Shown here in pieces: positions 7,492 through 15,979 of a stretch of 64,000 nucleotides of DNA (positions are counted from its first letter, which is position 1; each line of letters opens with the position of its first letter). A model generated the notes under the pieces. The model had not been told where the DNA came from. It worked only from the letters and a program-made list of their open reading frames with translations, and ran no database searches. The translations under genes and the position numbers were made by a program. Source of the DNA: JANQIV01 sp050117315 (GTDB lineage: Bacteria; Bacteroidota; Ignavibacteria; Ignavibacteriales; Melioribacteraceae); contig JASFMY010000013.1 of assembly GCA_050117315.1 (NCBI GenBank), positions 15,051 through 79,050 on the forward strand. The letters run 5' to 3'.

Positions 7492-8712
7492 ATGAAACTA
7501 ATTAGAATTATAAAATCCGTAAGGCATTTATTGTTTTTGAATAAACTCAGGGTTATACTTTCCTTAATTGGGATTGGTGTCGGAATAACGTCTGTTATCA
7601 TAATGGTAGCAATAGGTGAAGGGGCCCGAAATAAAATTACCTCACAAATAGAATCTATGGGAAGTAATTTAATTACAATAGATGCCGGGAAAATTGAAGA
7701 AGTAATTGGGAGAAAAAGACAAACAACCAAAGCAACCACTCTTAAAGAAAAAGATGCAGAAGCACTACTTGAAGAATGTAGTTACATTAATCTAATTGCT
7801 CCCACACAAGATCAAACACTTTTAGTTAAATTCCGGAACGGCTTAACAAGCGCAAGAGTAATCGGCACAACTTCAGAATATCCTCAGATACGCAATTACA
7901 AAATATCCACAGGCAAATTTTTCACTACAAATGAGAATAGATTCTCTCTGCGCGTTGCCGTTCTCGGACAAAAAATTATTGAGTATTTATTTAATGGTAC
8001 TGATCCAATAGGAGAAATTGTCAGAATTAATAATATTCCCTTTGAAATTATTGGTGTGCTAAAACCAAAAGGACTAAGCTATGATGGTGCTAATGAGGAT
8101 GAAGTAATTTTTATACCTTTAAAGACCGGGATACGTAGAGTTTTTAACGTTGATTACATAAAAAATATTTATGTGCAAGTTACGGAAAAAATTAAGATGG
8201 CTTCGGCGGAAGAAGAAATAAGAAGCATTCTTAGAGAGAGACACAAATTAGATATACGTAACAAAGAAGATGACTTTACAATTCAGAATATGTACACCGC
8301 CTTAAAAGCAGAAAATGACACCAACGAATCATTTACATTTCTGATTACGGGAGTTGCTACACTATCATTAATAGTTGGCGGAGTTGGTATTCTGGCAATT
8401 ATGCTTTTATCAATTAAAGAAAGAAAATTCGAAATTGGATTAAGGATTGCAATTGGTGCCAAACCAAATGACATACTGTTTCAATTGCTTTTGGAAGCCG
8501 TAATTTTAAGCATCCTCGGGGGTATGGCGGGAATTCTTTCCGGTATAATTGGCTCTTATGTGTTGGGATCATTAACGGATTTATCTACTAAAGTTTCCCT
8601 ACTTTCAGTGACCGTTTCTGTTGCTATTTCCGTTTCAATAGGTGTTTTTTTTGGAGCAGTCCCTGCTCGTACCGCTAGTTTAATTAAGCCCGTTATTGCA
8701 CTAAAAGGATAG
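7492..8712 (+). CDS. MacB/FtsX-type ABC transporter permease (2)
   Basis: 406 residues, with the same architecture as the preceding gene: N-terminal helix (SLIGIGVGITSVIIMVAIGE), periplasmic MacB-PCD domain, and three C-terminal helices with the KERKFEIGLRIAIGAKPNDI coupling motif. The ATG follows directly on the upstream stop, implying translational coupling. It is a diverged paralogue of gene 1, with clearly different periplasmic sequence, as in two-permease MacB-like systems that export peptides, antibiotics or lipoproteins. Last gene of the operon, convergent with the thioesterase gene 9 bp away. Confidence 0.85.
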   Translation: MKLIRIIKSVRHLLFLNKLRVILSLIGIGVGITSVIIMVAIGEGARNKITSQIESMGSNLITIDAGKIEEVIGRKRQTTKATTLKEKDAEALLEECSYINLIAPTQDQTLLVKFRNGLTSARVIGTTSEYPQIRNYKISTGKFFTTNENRFSLRVAVLGQKIIEYLFNGTDPIGEIVRINNIPFEIIGVLKPKGLSYDGANEDEVIFIPLKTGIRRVFNVDYIKNIYVQVTEKIKMASAEEEIRSILRERHKLDIRNKEDDFTIQNMYTALKAENDTNESFTFLITGVATLSLIVGGVGILAIMLLSIKERKFEIGLRIAIGAKPNDILFQLLLEAVILSILGGMAGILSGIIGSYVLGSLTDLSTKVSLLSVTVSVAISVSIGVFFGAVPARTASLIKPVIALKG

Positions 8713-8721
8713 CAAAACCAC

Positions 8722-9189
8722 TCAGCTACTTTGCTCAACTATTATTACATCTTTTTCAAAATCTTGAACAGCATCATAAAACTCTTGCGGCAACGGCATC
8801 TTTTGTTTGGAGCAAAAATCAATGTGAACCATAACCCCGCCGCCTTCCGCAATAATCTTTTTATTGGAATTGTTTTCCACAATGTGTTTAATCGTAAAGC
8901 TAGTATTTTTTATCGTGTCGATTTTTGTATAGATATTCAATACTTCGTCAAATTTTCCCGGCTCCAAATAATTACAATAATTATGGGCCATAATAAAAAA
9001 AGAATTGCCTTCGAGAATTTCCTTTAGTTTATAAGTAGTCTTTAAATTCTGTAAATACTTTATCCTTCCGTCTTCAAAGTAGCTGAAATAAACGGCATTG
9101 TTAACAACACCCATTAAATCAACTTCATGAAATTTTACTTCTTCAATAATTTTGTATTTGAATTCCGAAATTTCCATTTTTGCACTCAT
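8722..9189 (-). CDS. Acyl-CoA thioesterase, hotdog fold (YbgC/FadM-like)
   Basis: 155 residues. The active-site region HEVDLMGVVNNAVYFSYFED near residues 21-40 is the 4-hydroxybenzoyl-CoA thioesterase signature with catalytic Asp24. A hotdog-type strand pattern follows. It would hydrolyse short or medium acyl-CoA thioesters in the cytoplasm; the true substrate cannot be read from sequence. Encoded opposite to and converging on the efflux operon. An inverted repeat (9203-9264) lies between it and the threonine aldolase gene upstream. Confidence 0.8.
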   Translation of the reverse strand: MSAKMEISEFKYKIIEEVKFHEVDLMGVVNNAVYFSYFEDGRIKYLQNLKTTYKLKEILEGNSFFIMAHNYCNYLEPGKFDEVLNIYTKIDTIKNTSFTIKHIVENNSNKKIIAEGGGVMVHIDFCSKQKMPLPQEFYDAVQDFEKDVIIVEQSS

Positions 9190-9202
9190 TCAACTAATTA
9201 CC

Positions 9203-9264
9203 TCATAACTTCTTAATCCTAATCTTGCTCATAATCATAATCTTTTTAGAGTAAGAAGTTATGA
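9203..9264. repeat. Inverted repeat between thioesterase and aldolase genes
   Basis: TCATAACTTCTTA (9203-9215) and TAAGAAGTTATGA (9252-9264) are perfect 13-bp inverted copies. They lie downstream of the minus-strand aldolase gene and upstream of the thioesterase gene. No U-run follows on the minus strand, so a terminator role is uncertain. Confidence 0.45.
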
Positions 9265-9278
9265 TTATGAAAAAAAAA

Positions 9279-10310
9279 TTAAACAAATACCTTTTCAAAA
9301 ATCTCTTTTGCTTTTTCTACCTGTTCAAACGAAATATCCATGTGTGTAACGACACGAAGAGTATCAACACCTCCCGGGTTTAACAGAATTCCGTGTTCAC
9401 TACATTTCTTAAGTGCTTCCTCTATACTCATATTTTTGATTCCGAACATAAAAATGTTTGTCTGTACTAAATCGAGATCAACCTCAATGTTATCAATTTT
9501 AGACAGGTGTTCTGCAAGAGATTTTGCTTTTTTATGATCGTCTTTTAATTTATTGAGATTATTTTTTAAAGCATAAAGTCCGGCAGCGGCAATAATACCG
9601 GCCTGCCTCATTCCCCCGCCCCAGGCTTTACGTACTCTGAATGCTTCTTTGATAAGTCCGTGGTCCCCGGCAATAACGGAACCGACCGGGGCGCCTAATC
9701 CTTTGGATAAGCAGACTGAAACAGTGTCGAAATATTTTGAATATTCTGAAACTTCAATCCCGGTTTCAACGGAAGCATTCCACAAACGTGCCCCGTCAAG
9801 GTGGGTAAATAAATTATACTTGTCTGCCAATTCTCTAATTGCTTTTATATTTTCTATCGGGTTGATAATTCCGCCCGCACGGTTGTGCGTGTTTTCAATT
9901 TCAATGGCTCTTGTTCTCGGCATATAGTAAGCGCTTTCCGGTCTTATCAAAGGTTCAACCTGCGCAGGAGTAAACACACCGTTTTTGCCGTCAACTAAAT
10001 AAAGTGATATCCCGCTGAGCATAGCCGGCGTGCCCGATTCGTAAATAAAGATGTGCGCATCCTTATCACAGATAACTTCATCTCCCGGCTGTGTTAAAAC
10101 GTTCAGGCAGATTTGATTTCCCATCAACCCGCTCGGGACATATAGCGCAGCTTCTTTGCCGAGAAGTTCCGCTGTGTATCTTTCAAGTTCATTTACGGTT
10201 GGGTCTTCTTTGTAAACATCGTCGCCTACTTCGGCGTCATATATTGCCTTTCGCATTTCAAGTGAAGGCTTTGTAAGTGTATCGCTTCTTAAGTCAATAA
10301 TTTCTTTCAT
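9279..10310 (-). CDS. ltaE: Low-specificity L-threonine aldolase
   Basis: 343 residues, the family's normal length. It begins IDLRSDTLTKPS, a hallmark of the fold-type I aldolases. PLP lysine is K203 in VCLSKGLGAPVGS. His86 of the AHIFIYE segment stacks on the cofactor, and D172 in HLDGARLWNA contacts the pyridine nitrogen. It splits L-threonine or L-allo-threonine to glycine and acetaldehyde. Only one base separates it from the upstream lnt gene, so the two are co-transcribed although functionally unrelated. Confidence 0.9.
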   Translation of the reverse strand: MKEIIDLRSDTLTKPSLEMRKAIYDAEVGDDVYKEDPTVNELERYTAELLGKEAALYVPSGLMGNQICLNVLTQPGDEVICDKDAHIFIYESGTPAMLSGISLYLVDGKNGVFTPAQVEPLIRPESAYYMPRTRAIEIENTHNRAGGIINPIENIKAIRELADKYNLFTHLDGARLWNASVETGIEVSEYSKYFDTVSVCLSKGLGAPVGSVIAGDHGLIKEAFRVRKAWGGGMRQAGIIAAAGLYALKNNLNKLKDDHKKAKSLAEHLSKIDNIEVDLDLVQTNIFMFGIKNMSIEEALKKCSEHGILLNPGGVDTLRVVTHMDISFEQVEKAKEIFEKVFV

Positions 10311-10311
10311 T

Positions 10312-11976
10312 TTATTCTTTGATTTTCCGCTTAATTTGAAAAAAGATGAAACTTATAATAGTAATTATAGCTGCAAAAGAACATATAAAAGGAATTATAA
10401 AAGGAAACCTGGTATAAAATGTTAAGTTGTTTTCCAACGATGCTTCGTCAACGAGAAAAGTTTTTTCAAACATTTTTGTTGCCGATTTTGTTCTGCCGAG
10501 CGGATCGATAAAACAGCTTATGCCCCCGTTGGCGCTGCGTACAACGTATCTCCTGTTTTCCACTGCTCTTAAAACGGATATTGCTTTGTGCTGATAGGGC
10601 CCGCTTGAATTGCCGTACCAGCTATCGTTTGTAACTACTAAAATTATCTCAGCCCCCTTTTTTACAAATTCGGAAATATAATCGGGATAAATTGACTCAA
10701 TGCAGATAGAACCGCAAACTGTTATCGAATCAAGACCGTTATTAAACTGCCGACGTACAATTAAATTATTTTTCTTTCTTCCCCTGTTCCAGCTTGATAT
10801 TCCCACATTCCATTTTATTAAATCGCCCAGCAAAGGAATGTACTCAACATAAGGAACGTGTTCGCCGAAAGGGACAAGCATCATTTTAGCATATTTCTGA
10901 ACTTCAAATTCATGCGGGTTAAAAACCAGGATGGAATTGAAAGAAGTGTAATAATACTTTTTTGAAGATGTCAATTTGGCATCCCAAGGAGCTTTTGTTG
11001 AATCAAAATAAAAAGTCGCATCCGGCATCCCGGTTATTATCGAGGTTCCGTTTGAATCTGCAAAATTTTTAAAATTGTTTACTTCATCGGGGTATCTTCC
11101 GCCGAGCAAATAAACCGGCAGTGCGGTTTCAGGCAACATAATAATCTCGGCGCCTTCGCCTACTGCCTCTTCCGCCAATCCCAGGTATATTTCCTGTTGT
11201 TCTTCCAAATTACCGGCTTCCCATTTTTTGTGGGGATTAAAGTCCGGCTGAATCGAACCGATCTTAACTCTTTTATCCGCTTCTTCAAAATTAGATTTTC
11301 TAATAACGCCGTATAACAACGGTACAACAAAAATTAAAAGAGCTATTGTGGCATATCTACTATTTATTTTTTTACTTGATTGGTAATCTTTAATCAAAAG
11401 AAATATAAAAACATTGAAGTAAAGAATAATAAGCGACAGTCCGTAAATCCCTATAATATCTGCTATCTGAATGAACGTATTAAAATACGGCTGGGAGTTT
11501 CCAAGCGTAAGCCACGGGAACCGTAGGTCGGTAAGTGTATACGCGTATTCAAAAGAAACCCAGTATAAAGGAAGCAACAAAAGCGATACAGTCTTTCCGA
11601 AAACCCGTTTTGAAAAATAGAACAAAGTTGACGGTATCAGGTAAAATATCGGGTTAAAAAATATAAGAAGCGTTCCGCCTACCATTAAAAAGGGGTCGGC
11701 ATCTTTTGTCCAGCTTCCAACCCAGTATAAAGTTATAAGATTAAATACAACGGCGAATAAATACGTGTACCTGTTTATTTCGCCGAGTCTTTCTTTTTCT
11801 GCTATCGTGTAAAGAAAAGGTACAAGAGCTATAAAAGATAAATACGGTAACGGGACTGGCGGGAATGATAATCCAAGCAAAGCTCCGCTCAATAGACAAA
11901 ACCGGAAAGAAAGTCTCCTTTTTTTTCTTTCTTCCGGTGTTAATACGGGCGAGAAAATGTTTTTTATCCGGTTCAC
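10312..11976 (-). CDS. lnt: Apolipoprotein N-acyltransferase
   Basis: 554 residues. N-terminal hydrophobic part with about 7-8 membrane helices (to ~225), then a nitrilase-type periplasmic domain. The catalytic triad is visible: E283 in MLPETALP, K364 in YAKMMLVPFGEH, C425 in CGSICIES. A last membrane helix ends the protein. Lnt adds the third acyl chain to the N-terminal cysteine of lipoproteins, consistent with the lipobox-bearing GH2, GH43 and sulfatase proteins encoded elsewhere in the window. It overlaps the upstream DedA gene by 4 bp. Confidence 0.92.
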   Translation of the reverse strand: MNRIKNIFSPVLTPEERKKRRLSFRFCLLSGALLGLSFPPVPLPYLSFIALVPFLYTIAEKERLGEINRYTYLFAVVFNLITLYWVGSWTKDADPFLMVGGTLLIFFNPIFYLIPSTLFYFSKRVFGKTVSLLLLPLYWVSFEYAYTLTDLRFPWLTLGNSQPYFNTFIQIADIIGIYGLSLIILYFNVFIFLLIKDYQSSKKINSRYATIALLIFVVPLLYGVIRKSNFEEADKRVKIGSIQPDFNPHKKWEAGNLEEQQEIYLGLAEEAVGEGAEIIMLPETALPVYLLGGRYPDEVNNFKNFADSNGTSIITGMPDATFYFDSTKAPWDAKLTSSKKYYYTSFNSILVFNPHEFEVQKYAKMMLVPFGEHVPYVEYIPLLGDLIKWNVGISSWNRGRKKNNLIVRRQFNNGLDSITVCGSICIESIYPDYISEFVKKGAEIILVVTNDSWYGNSSGPYQHKAISVLRAVENRRYVVRSANGGISCFIDPLGRTKSATKMFEKTFLVDEASLENNLTFYTRFPFIIPFICSFAAIITIISFIFFQIKRKIKE

Positions 11977-12572
11977 TGTTTTTTTATAAAATATCTAATT
12001 CCGAAAAATAAAATTACAATACATGTAATTACTAAAATAATATTGGTATATGTTGTTAAATAATAATCAATTAATTCTATGTTTTCGCCAAGCTTTAAAC
12101 CTACGAAAATGATAAACGCATTCCACAAGAATGCACTGACACCGGCAAGTAATAATGATTTATAAGTATTTAATTTATGCATCCCGCAGAAAAAACTTAT
12201 AACAGCCCTGGTACCCGGCAGAAACCTGTTTATTACCACAAGAGTGTAACCGTATTTATTAAACCATTTTTCTACTTTATCAAGATCATCTTTATTTAAA
12301 AATTTCAGTTTGCCGCTTCTCAAAAGTTTATCGCCAAGGTATCTTCCAAACAAAAACATTGTTAAAAAACCAAGCGAGCTGCCCACACTTGTAAGAACAA
12401 CTATAGGTAAAAATCCCGGTGCGGATTTTGCCAAAAGAGTTGCTCCTATTATAACAACAACATCGCTGGGCGAGGGGGGGAAAACATTTTCAATGTATGC
12501 AAAGAAAAATAAGATTATATAAATCCAAACAGGATCAATATTTTGAAGGAAAGTTATAATTTGTTCTAACAT
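11973..12572 (-). CDS. DedA-family membrane protein
   Basis: 199 residues, with 4-5 membrane segments. The family signature VINRFLPGTRAVISFFCG (FxRxxPGxR with the re-entrant Arg) is present, and an early acidic cluster ENVFPPSPSD matches the usual E-x-x-x-P-P-x-P motif. DedA/SNARE-associated proteins act in the inner membrane, where some flip undecaprenyl phosphate or phospholipids. Upstream member of the lnt-ltaE operon, overlapping lnt by 4 bp. The link with Lnt suggests a shared envelope-lipid role, but this is inference. Confidence 0.85.
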   Translation of the reverse strand: MLEQIITFLQNIDPVWIYIILFFFAYIENVFPPSPSDVVVIIGATLLAKSAPGFLPIVVLTSVGSSLGFLTMFLFGRYLGDKLLRSGKLKFLNKDDLDKVEKWFNKYGYTLVVINRFLPGTRAVISFFCGMHKLNTYKSLLLAGVSAFLWNAFIIFVGLKLGENIELIDYYLTTYTNIILVITCIVILFFGIRYFIKKQ

Positions 12573-12591
12573 TTATGTCCTTGAGTTGAAG

Positions 12592-12942
12592 TTACCTGAT
12601 TGTATAAGAATTATCTTGCAGCAATGCTACTTTGCTGTTAAAGTTAGACAAATCATAGTTTTCAATAAACCAAATTAATTTTTCGTTTATGCTATTTCGA
12701 TTGGGTTTTGAAAGCGCAATTACAATTACACCGAAATGTTTTTCAAACAAAAAAGGAATTGTATGAAAAAAGTCCTTATCGGTAGTTAAAAAAATTGCCG
12801 AATTTTTTTGTGCTAAATCAAATATTGATGCATCATCCAAACCTTCATGTTCTGTACCACGAATATCAATAATTTCATTCCCGGATTTAACAAGTAAATC
12901 AATAGAAGATTTTGGGAAATTTTCATCAAGGAAAAATTTCAT
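12592..12942 (-). CDS. DUF5615 PIN-like toxin candidate
   Basis: 116 residues. MKFFLDENFP at the N-terminus carries the DEN acidic triad, and TTDKDFF at ~53-59 supplies a second acidic site. This is the DUF5615 PIN-like pattern, a predicted Mg-dependent RNase. It overlaps the upstream DUF433 gene by 4 bp (ATGA), the standard arrangement of the DUF433/DUF5615 toxin-antitoxin type. It sits 19 bp from dedA. RNase activity and toxicity are predicted from family and context only. Confidence 0.75.
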   Translation of the reverse strand: MKFFLDENFPKSSIDLLVKSGNEIIDIRGTEHEGLDDASIFDLAQKNSAIFLTTDKDFFHTIPFLFEKHFGVIVIALSKPNRNSINEKLIWFIENYDLSNFNSKVALLQDNSYTIR

Positions 12943-13169
12943 GATGCTTTGCTGTCGTAAGATAAACTTTCATTATTGGATAGATAGCTTCCAAAATATA
13001 GCGCCTCTTGAATATCCTCTTTTTTTATATTTGGATAATCTTTTATTATGTCATTAAAACTATCGCCTGAAGCCAAAGCCCCTAAAATATTGCTCACTAG
13101 CACCCTCGTACCTTTTATAACGGGCTTTCCATGGCATACTTTAGGATCAATAGAAATTCTCTCAAACAT
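12939..13169 (-). CDS. DUF433 antitoxin
   Basis: 76 residues. ERISIDPKVCHGKPVIKGTR followed by VLGALASGDSFNDIIKDYPN and a YPxLxxEDI-like turn is the DUF433 domain, a small winged-helix/VapB-like DNA-binding fold. It precedes and overlaps the DUF5615 toxin gene, so the two form a two-gene addiction-like unit. It probably neutralises the toxin and autoregulates. Confidence 0.8.
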   Translation of the reverse strand: MFERISIDPKVCHGKPVIKGTRVLVSNILGALASGDSFNDIIKDYPNIKKEDIQEALYFGSYLSNNESLSYDSKAS

Positions 13170-13251
13170 AATTCCCCAAATATTTATTATAATTTATTGA
13201 TTAATATTTAAGATAATTATTTGGAATTGTCAATTCAGTAAATCTTTTTTA

Positions 13252-13749
13252 TCAAACATTAGTTTCTTCACATATTAATAGAGCAGTTGCAATAACTTTT
13301 ACGCCTTCTTCGTTTCCAACAAAACCCATTTTCTCGGATGTTGTAGCTTTAATAGAAATTTGATTTACTTCACAATCAAGAATTCCTGCAATCGTGCTTC
13401 TCATTTTATTTATGTGAGGAGCCATCTTAGGTTTTTCTATCACAATTGTTGAATCAATATTTCCGATTTTGTATTTCATCGCTCTTACTATTTCGTAAGT
13501 TTCTTTCAAAAGTACCTTACTGTCGATCCCCTCATATTGCGGGTCGGTATCGGGAAAGTGCTGTCCGATATCGCCCAGGGCAAGAGCGCCCAGCATTGCG
13601 TCGCAAATTGCGTGCAGAAGTGCGTCCGCATCCGAGTGGCCTTTCAAGCCTTTATCAAAAGGTATATCGATGCCGCCTAGAACCAGTCTTCTTCCTGCTT
13701 CGAAAGAGTGCACATCATATCCAAACCCAATTCTATAGGGTAATTTCAA
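13252..13749 (-). CDS. ispF: 2-C-methyl-D-erythritol 2,4-cyclodiphosphate synthase
   Basis: 165 residues. RIGFGYDVHSF holds metal ligands D12 and H14. H46 in HSDADALLHAICDAMLGA completes the zinc site. DIGQHFPDTD and the C-terminal KATTSEKMGFVGNEEG loop match the family. It makes the cyclic diphosphate in the MEP isoprenoid pathway. Start overlaps the acylphosphatase stop by 4 bp, placing it at the end of an era-EamA-acyP-ispF run. Confidence 0.95.
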   Translation of the reverse strand: MKLPYRIGFGYDVHSFEAGRRLVLGGIDIPFDKGLKGHSDADALLHAICDAMLGALALGDIGQHFPDTDPQYEGIDSKVLLKETYEIVRAMKYKIGNIDSTIVIEKPKMAPHINKMRSTIAGILDCEVNQISIKATTSEKMGFVGNEEGVKVIATALLICEETNV

Positions 13750-14030
13750 TATCTCACCTCAAATCTGTTGAATTCGTTTTTTGCATCGGTCCATCTTATT
13801 GAGTGACTTTTAACATGTGAATGTGACGGGCCTATTTGAACTTTTTTATATAAATCTTCTATTAAAAATTTTTCGCCTTCAACAACGGTATAAACATCGC
13901 CCGTATATAAATTTTTAACATACCCGGTTAAACCAAGCCTCTCAGCATTGGTTAAAACAAACCACCTGAACCCTACGCCCTGCACCAAACCCGAGACAAT
14001 TATTTCCGCTCTAACTTTTTTTTGATCCAT
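13746..14030 (-). CDS. acyP: Acylphosphatase
   Basis: 94 residues. VSGLVQGVGFRWFV carries catalytic R22, and GYVKNLYTGDV supplies N40. Both fit the acylphosphatase active site. It hydrolyses acyl phosphates such as carbamoyl or 1,3-bisphosphoglycerate forms in the cytoplasm. It overlaps EamA by 20 bp upstream and ispF by 4 bp downstream. Confidence 0.9.
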   Translation of the reverse strand: MDQKKVRAEIIVSGLVQGVGFRWFVLTNAERLGLTGYVKNLYTGDVYTVVEGEKFLIEDLYKKVQIGPSHSHVKSHSIRWTDAKNEFNRFEVRY

Positions 14031-14961
14031 TTTTGTTTAACAGGAAGTCTAAAATTTCCGAAGTAATTAAACCGGCAAATATTAAAACCGCTCCGATGAA
14101 ACCTAAATTACTGATTTTTTCACTTATTGCAAAGAAAGCAAAGATGGCGGCAAAGACGGGCTCAAGTGTAAATATTAACCCGGCCTTTGTCGGTGCAATT
14201 AACTTCTGGTATTTCGTCTGAAGTATTGTACTCATAAACGTTGCAAAAATTGCCGTGTACAAAATTCCTATAATTAAATTTAATGTTAAGTCAAACTTTG
14301 CCGTTTCAATATTCCCGGCGGAAAAAATTATTGCACATAGCAAAGCTAAAACTGCAGTCACGTAAATCTGCATGATTGTTAATACCCAAAAGTTGTATTT
14401 CTTTGAGATCCCGTCAAGGTAAACAATATAAAGCGCGAAAAAGAAAGCGCAGGCTAATGTTAAAACATCACCGATATTAAAATCCCCGCCAATCTCACCT
14501 ATAAATTCATTTAACGATTGTCCACTGCTTGAAAAAAAAGTAATTCCCGCAGTTACCAGCAACACACCCGATATTGAACCGGCGGTAGGTTTCCTTTTGC
14601 TTATAAACAACTGCAGGAAAGGGACCATCACGACAGCGGTACTTGTAAAAAAACTGGACTTTGTTGCGGAAGTTGATTTTAGCCCCACAGTCTGCGTAGC
14701 AAAACTGATGAATAAAATTACTCCTAAAACCAAACCTGCTATTACAGAATTTTTGTTAAAGTGGTTTTTATATTTGAAAAGGAAAGGTGTTATTAAAATA
14801 CTTGCTATAGTAAAACGGGTTGCAATAAAAAGCATCGGTGAGGTATCTTCAAGCGATTCTTTTATAATTACAAATGTCGCTCCCCAAAACAAGGTAACAA
14901 CAACCATAACTATTTCGCCTTTATACTTGCTCGGGAGTTTGCCGGTTATTTTAGTCTTCAA
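14011..14961 (-). CDS. EamA/DMT-family transporter
   Basis: 316 residues with about ten hydrophobic helices in two EamA repeats. The first starts VMVVVTLFWGATFVIIKESL with the family FWG motif. The second contains ATFMSTILQTKYQKLIAPTKAG and LEPVFAAIFAFF, the usual C-terminal EamA signature. A permease of the drug/metabolite transporter superfamily in the inner membrane; substrate unknown. It overlaps era by 11 bp and acyP by 20 bp. Confidence 0.85.
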   Translation of the reverse strand: MKTKITGKLPSKYKGEIVMVVVTLFWGATFVIIKESLEDTSPMLFIATRFTIASILITPFLFKYKNHFNKNSVIAGLVLGVILFISFATQTVGLKSTSATKSSFFTSTAVVMVPFLQLFISKRKPTAGSISGVLLVTAGITFFSSSGQSLNEFIGEIGGDFNIGDVLTLACAFFFALYIVYLDGISKKYNFWVLTIMQIYVTAVLALLCAIIFSAGNIETAKFDLTLNLIIGILYTAIFATFMSTILQTKYQKLIAPTKAGLIFTLEPVFAAIFAFFAISEKISNLGFIGAVLIFAGLITSEILDFLLNKNGSKKS

Positions 14962-15856
14962 TTGAATAGCCGTATTGTTTCAGCATGTTGGGATTTGTGC
15001 GCCATTTCTCTCTTACTTTTACTCTTAATTCAAGAAAAACTTCACGTTGTAAAAAGTCGTCAATTGCTTCGCGGGAATATCTGCCAAGCTTTTTGATTGC
15101 TTCTCCTTTCTTGCCTAAAATGATGGGTTTCTGGGTTTCCTTTTCAACAACTATTGCAGCCAGAATATAATCTTTACCTTTTTCTCTTTCTTTGAAATCT
15201 TCTATCAAAACTTCCGTGCTGTAAGGGACTTCATCTTTATATAATTCAAAAATTTTACCGCGGATAATTTCGGAGACAAAAAATCTCTCGTTCGCATCTG
15301 TCAACTGGTCATCCGGGAAATATTTCGGATGTTCCGGCAACAGTTCAATTAATGATTCAATCAATCCCCCGGTGTTGACTTTTAGTTTTGCAGATAACGG
15401 GATTATTTTTGAGAAGTTTTTATTATTGCCGAATTTTTCCGAAATGTGTTTAATTTCTTCTTCGTTGGAATTATCAATTTTGTTTATAACCAAAATTTTG
15501 GGACACTTTTCTTTTCTAACTATTTTTTTCACGGATTCATTATTAAGAAGTTTATTTCCTTCTTTATCGTTTTCGATATCAATCATGAATAATAAAACAT
15601 CTGTTTCCTGCGAAGATTTAAAAACGTAATCCAGCATCTTTTCCTGCAGCATGTATTTTGGTTCAAGTATGCCGGGCGTATCCAGGAATATGATTTGATA
15701 ATCTTCTTCCGATAATATGCCTAATATTCTTTTACGCGTAGTCTGCGGCTTTGACGTAGCAACAGATAAATCTTGCCCAAGAAGAGCATTCATCAAAGTT
15801 GATTTGCCCGCATTCGGTAAACCTATTATTGTAACAAATCCGGATTTTGTATTCAT
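14951..15856 (-). CDS. era: GTPase Era
   Basis: 301 residues, normal length. G1 GLPNAGKS at 12-19, G3 DTPG at 59-62, G4 NKID at 125-128, G5 SAKLK. It ends in a KH domain with IILGKKGEAIKKLGRYSR, which binds the 3' end of 16S rRNA. Era helps assemble the 30S ribosomal subunit. First gene of the era-EamA-acyP-ispF run. Confidence 0.95.
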   Translation of the reverse strand: MNTKSGFVTIIGLPNAGKSTLMNALLGQDLSVATSKPQTTRKRILGILSEEDYQIIFLDTPGILEPKYMLQEKMLDYVFKSSQETDVLLFMIDIENDKEGNKLLNNESVKKIVRKEKCPKILVINKIDNSNEEEIKHISEKFGNNKNFSKIIPLSAKLKVNTGGLIESLIELLPEHPKYFPDDQLTDANERFFVSEIIRGKIFELYKDEVPYSTEVLIEDFKEREKGKDYILAAIVVEKETQKPIILGKKGEAIKKLGRYSREAIDDFLQREVFLELRVKVREKWRTNPNMLKQYGYSIED

Positions 15857-15880
15857 GCTTGATTATTATTAAACGCCGAG

Positions 15881-15902
15881 CCAATATAGATATTGGCTTT
15901 AT
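15881..15902. repeat. Short hairpin between subtilase end and era start
   Basis: AGCCAATAT and ATATTGGCT form a 9-bp stem around a short loop in the 123-bp gap. It could end subtilase transcription on the minus strand, but no U-run follows in that direction. Confidence 0.35.
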
Positions 15903-15979
15903 GAAAGGCAATTTTCAGCTATTCTCATATATTATCGAGTTATGTTATAGTTCCTATCTTTTATTTTATAAATCAACCT

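Noticed and set aside
9203..9264. Terminator for the aldolase operon
   Set aside because: The stem is good but the loop is ~36 bp and no U-run follows on the minus strand; kept as an inverted repeat only.
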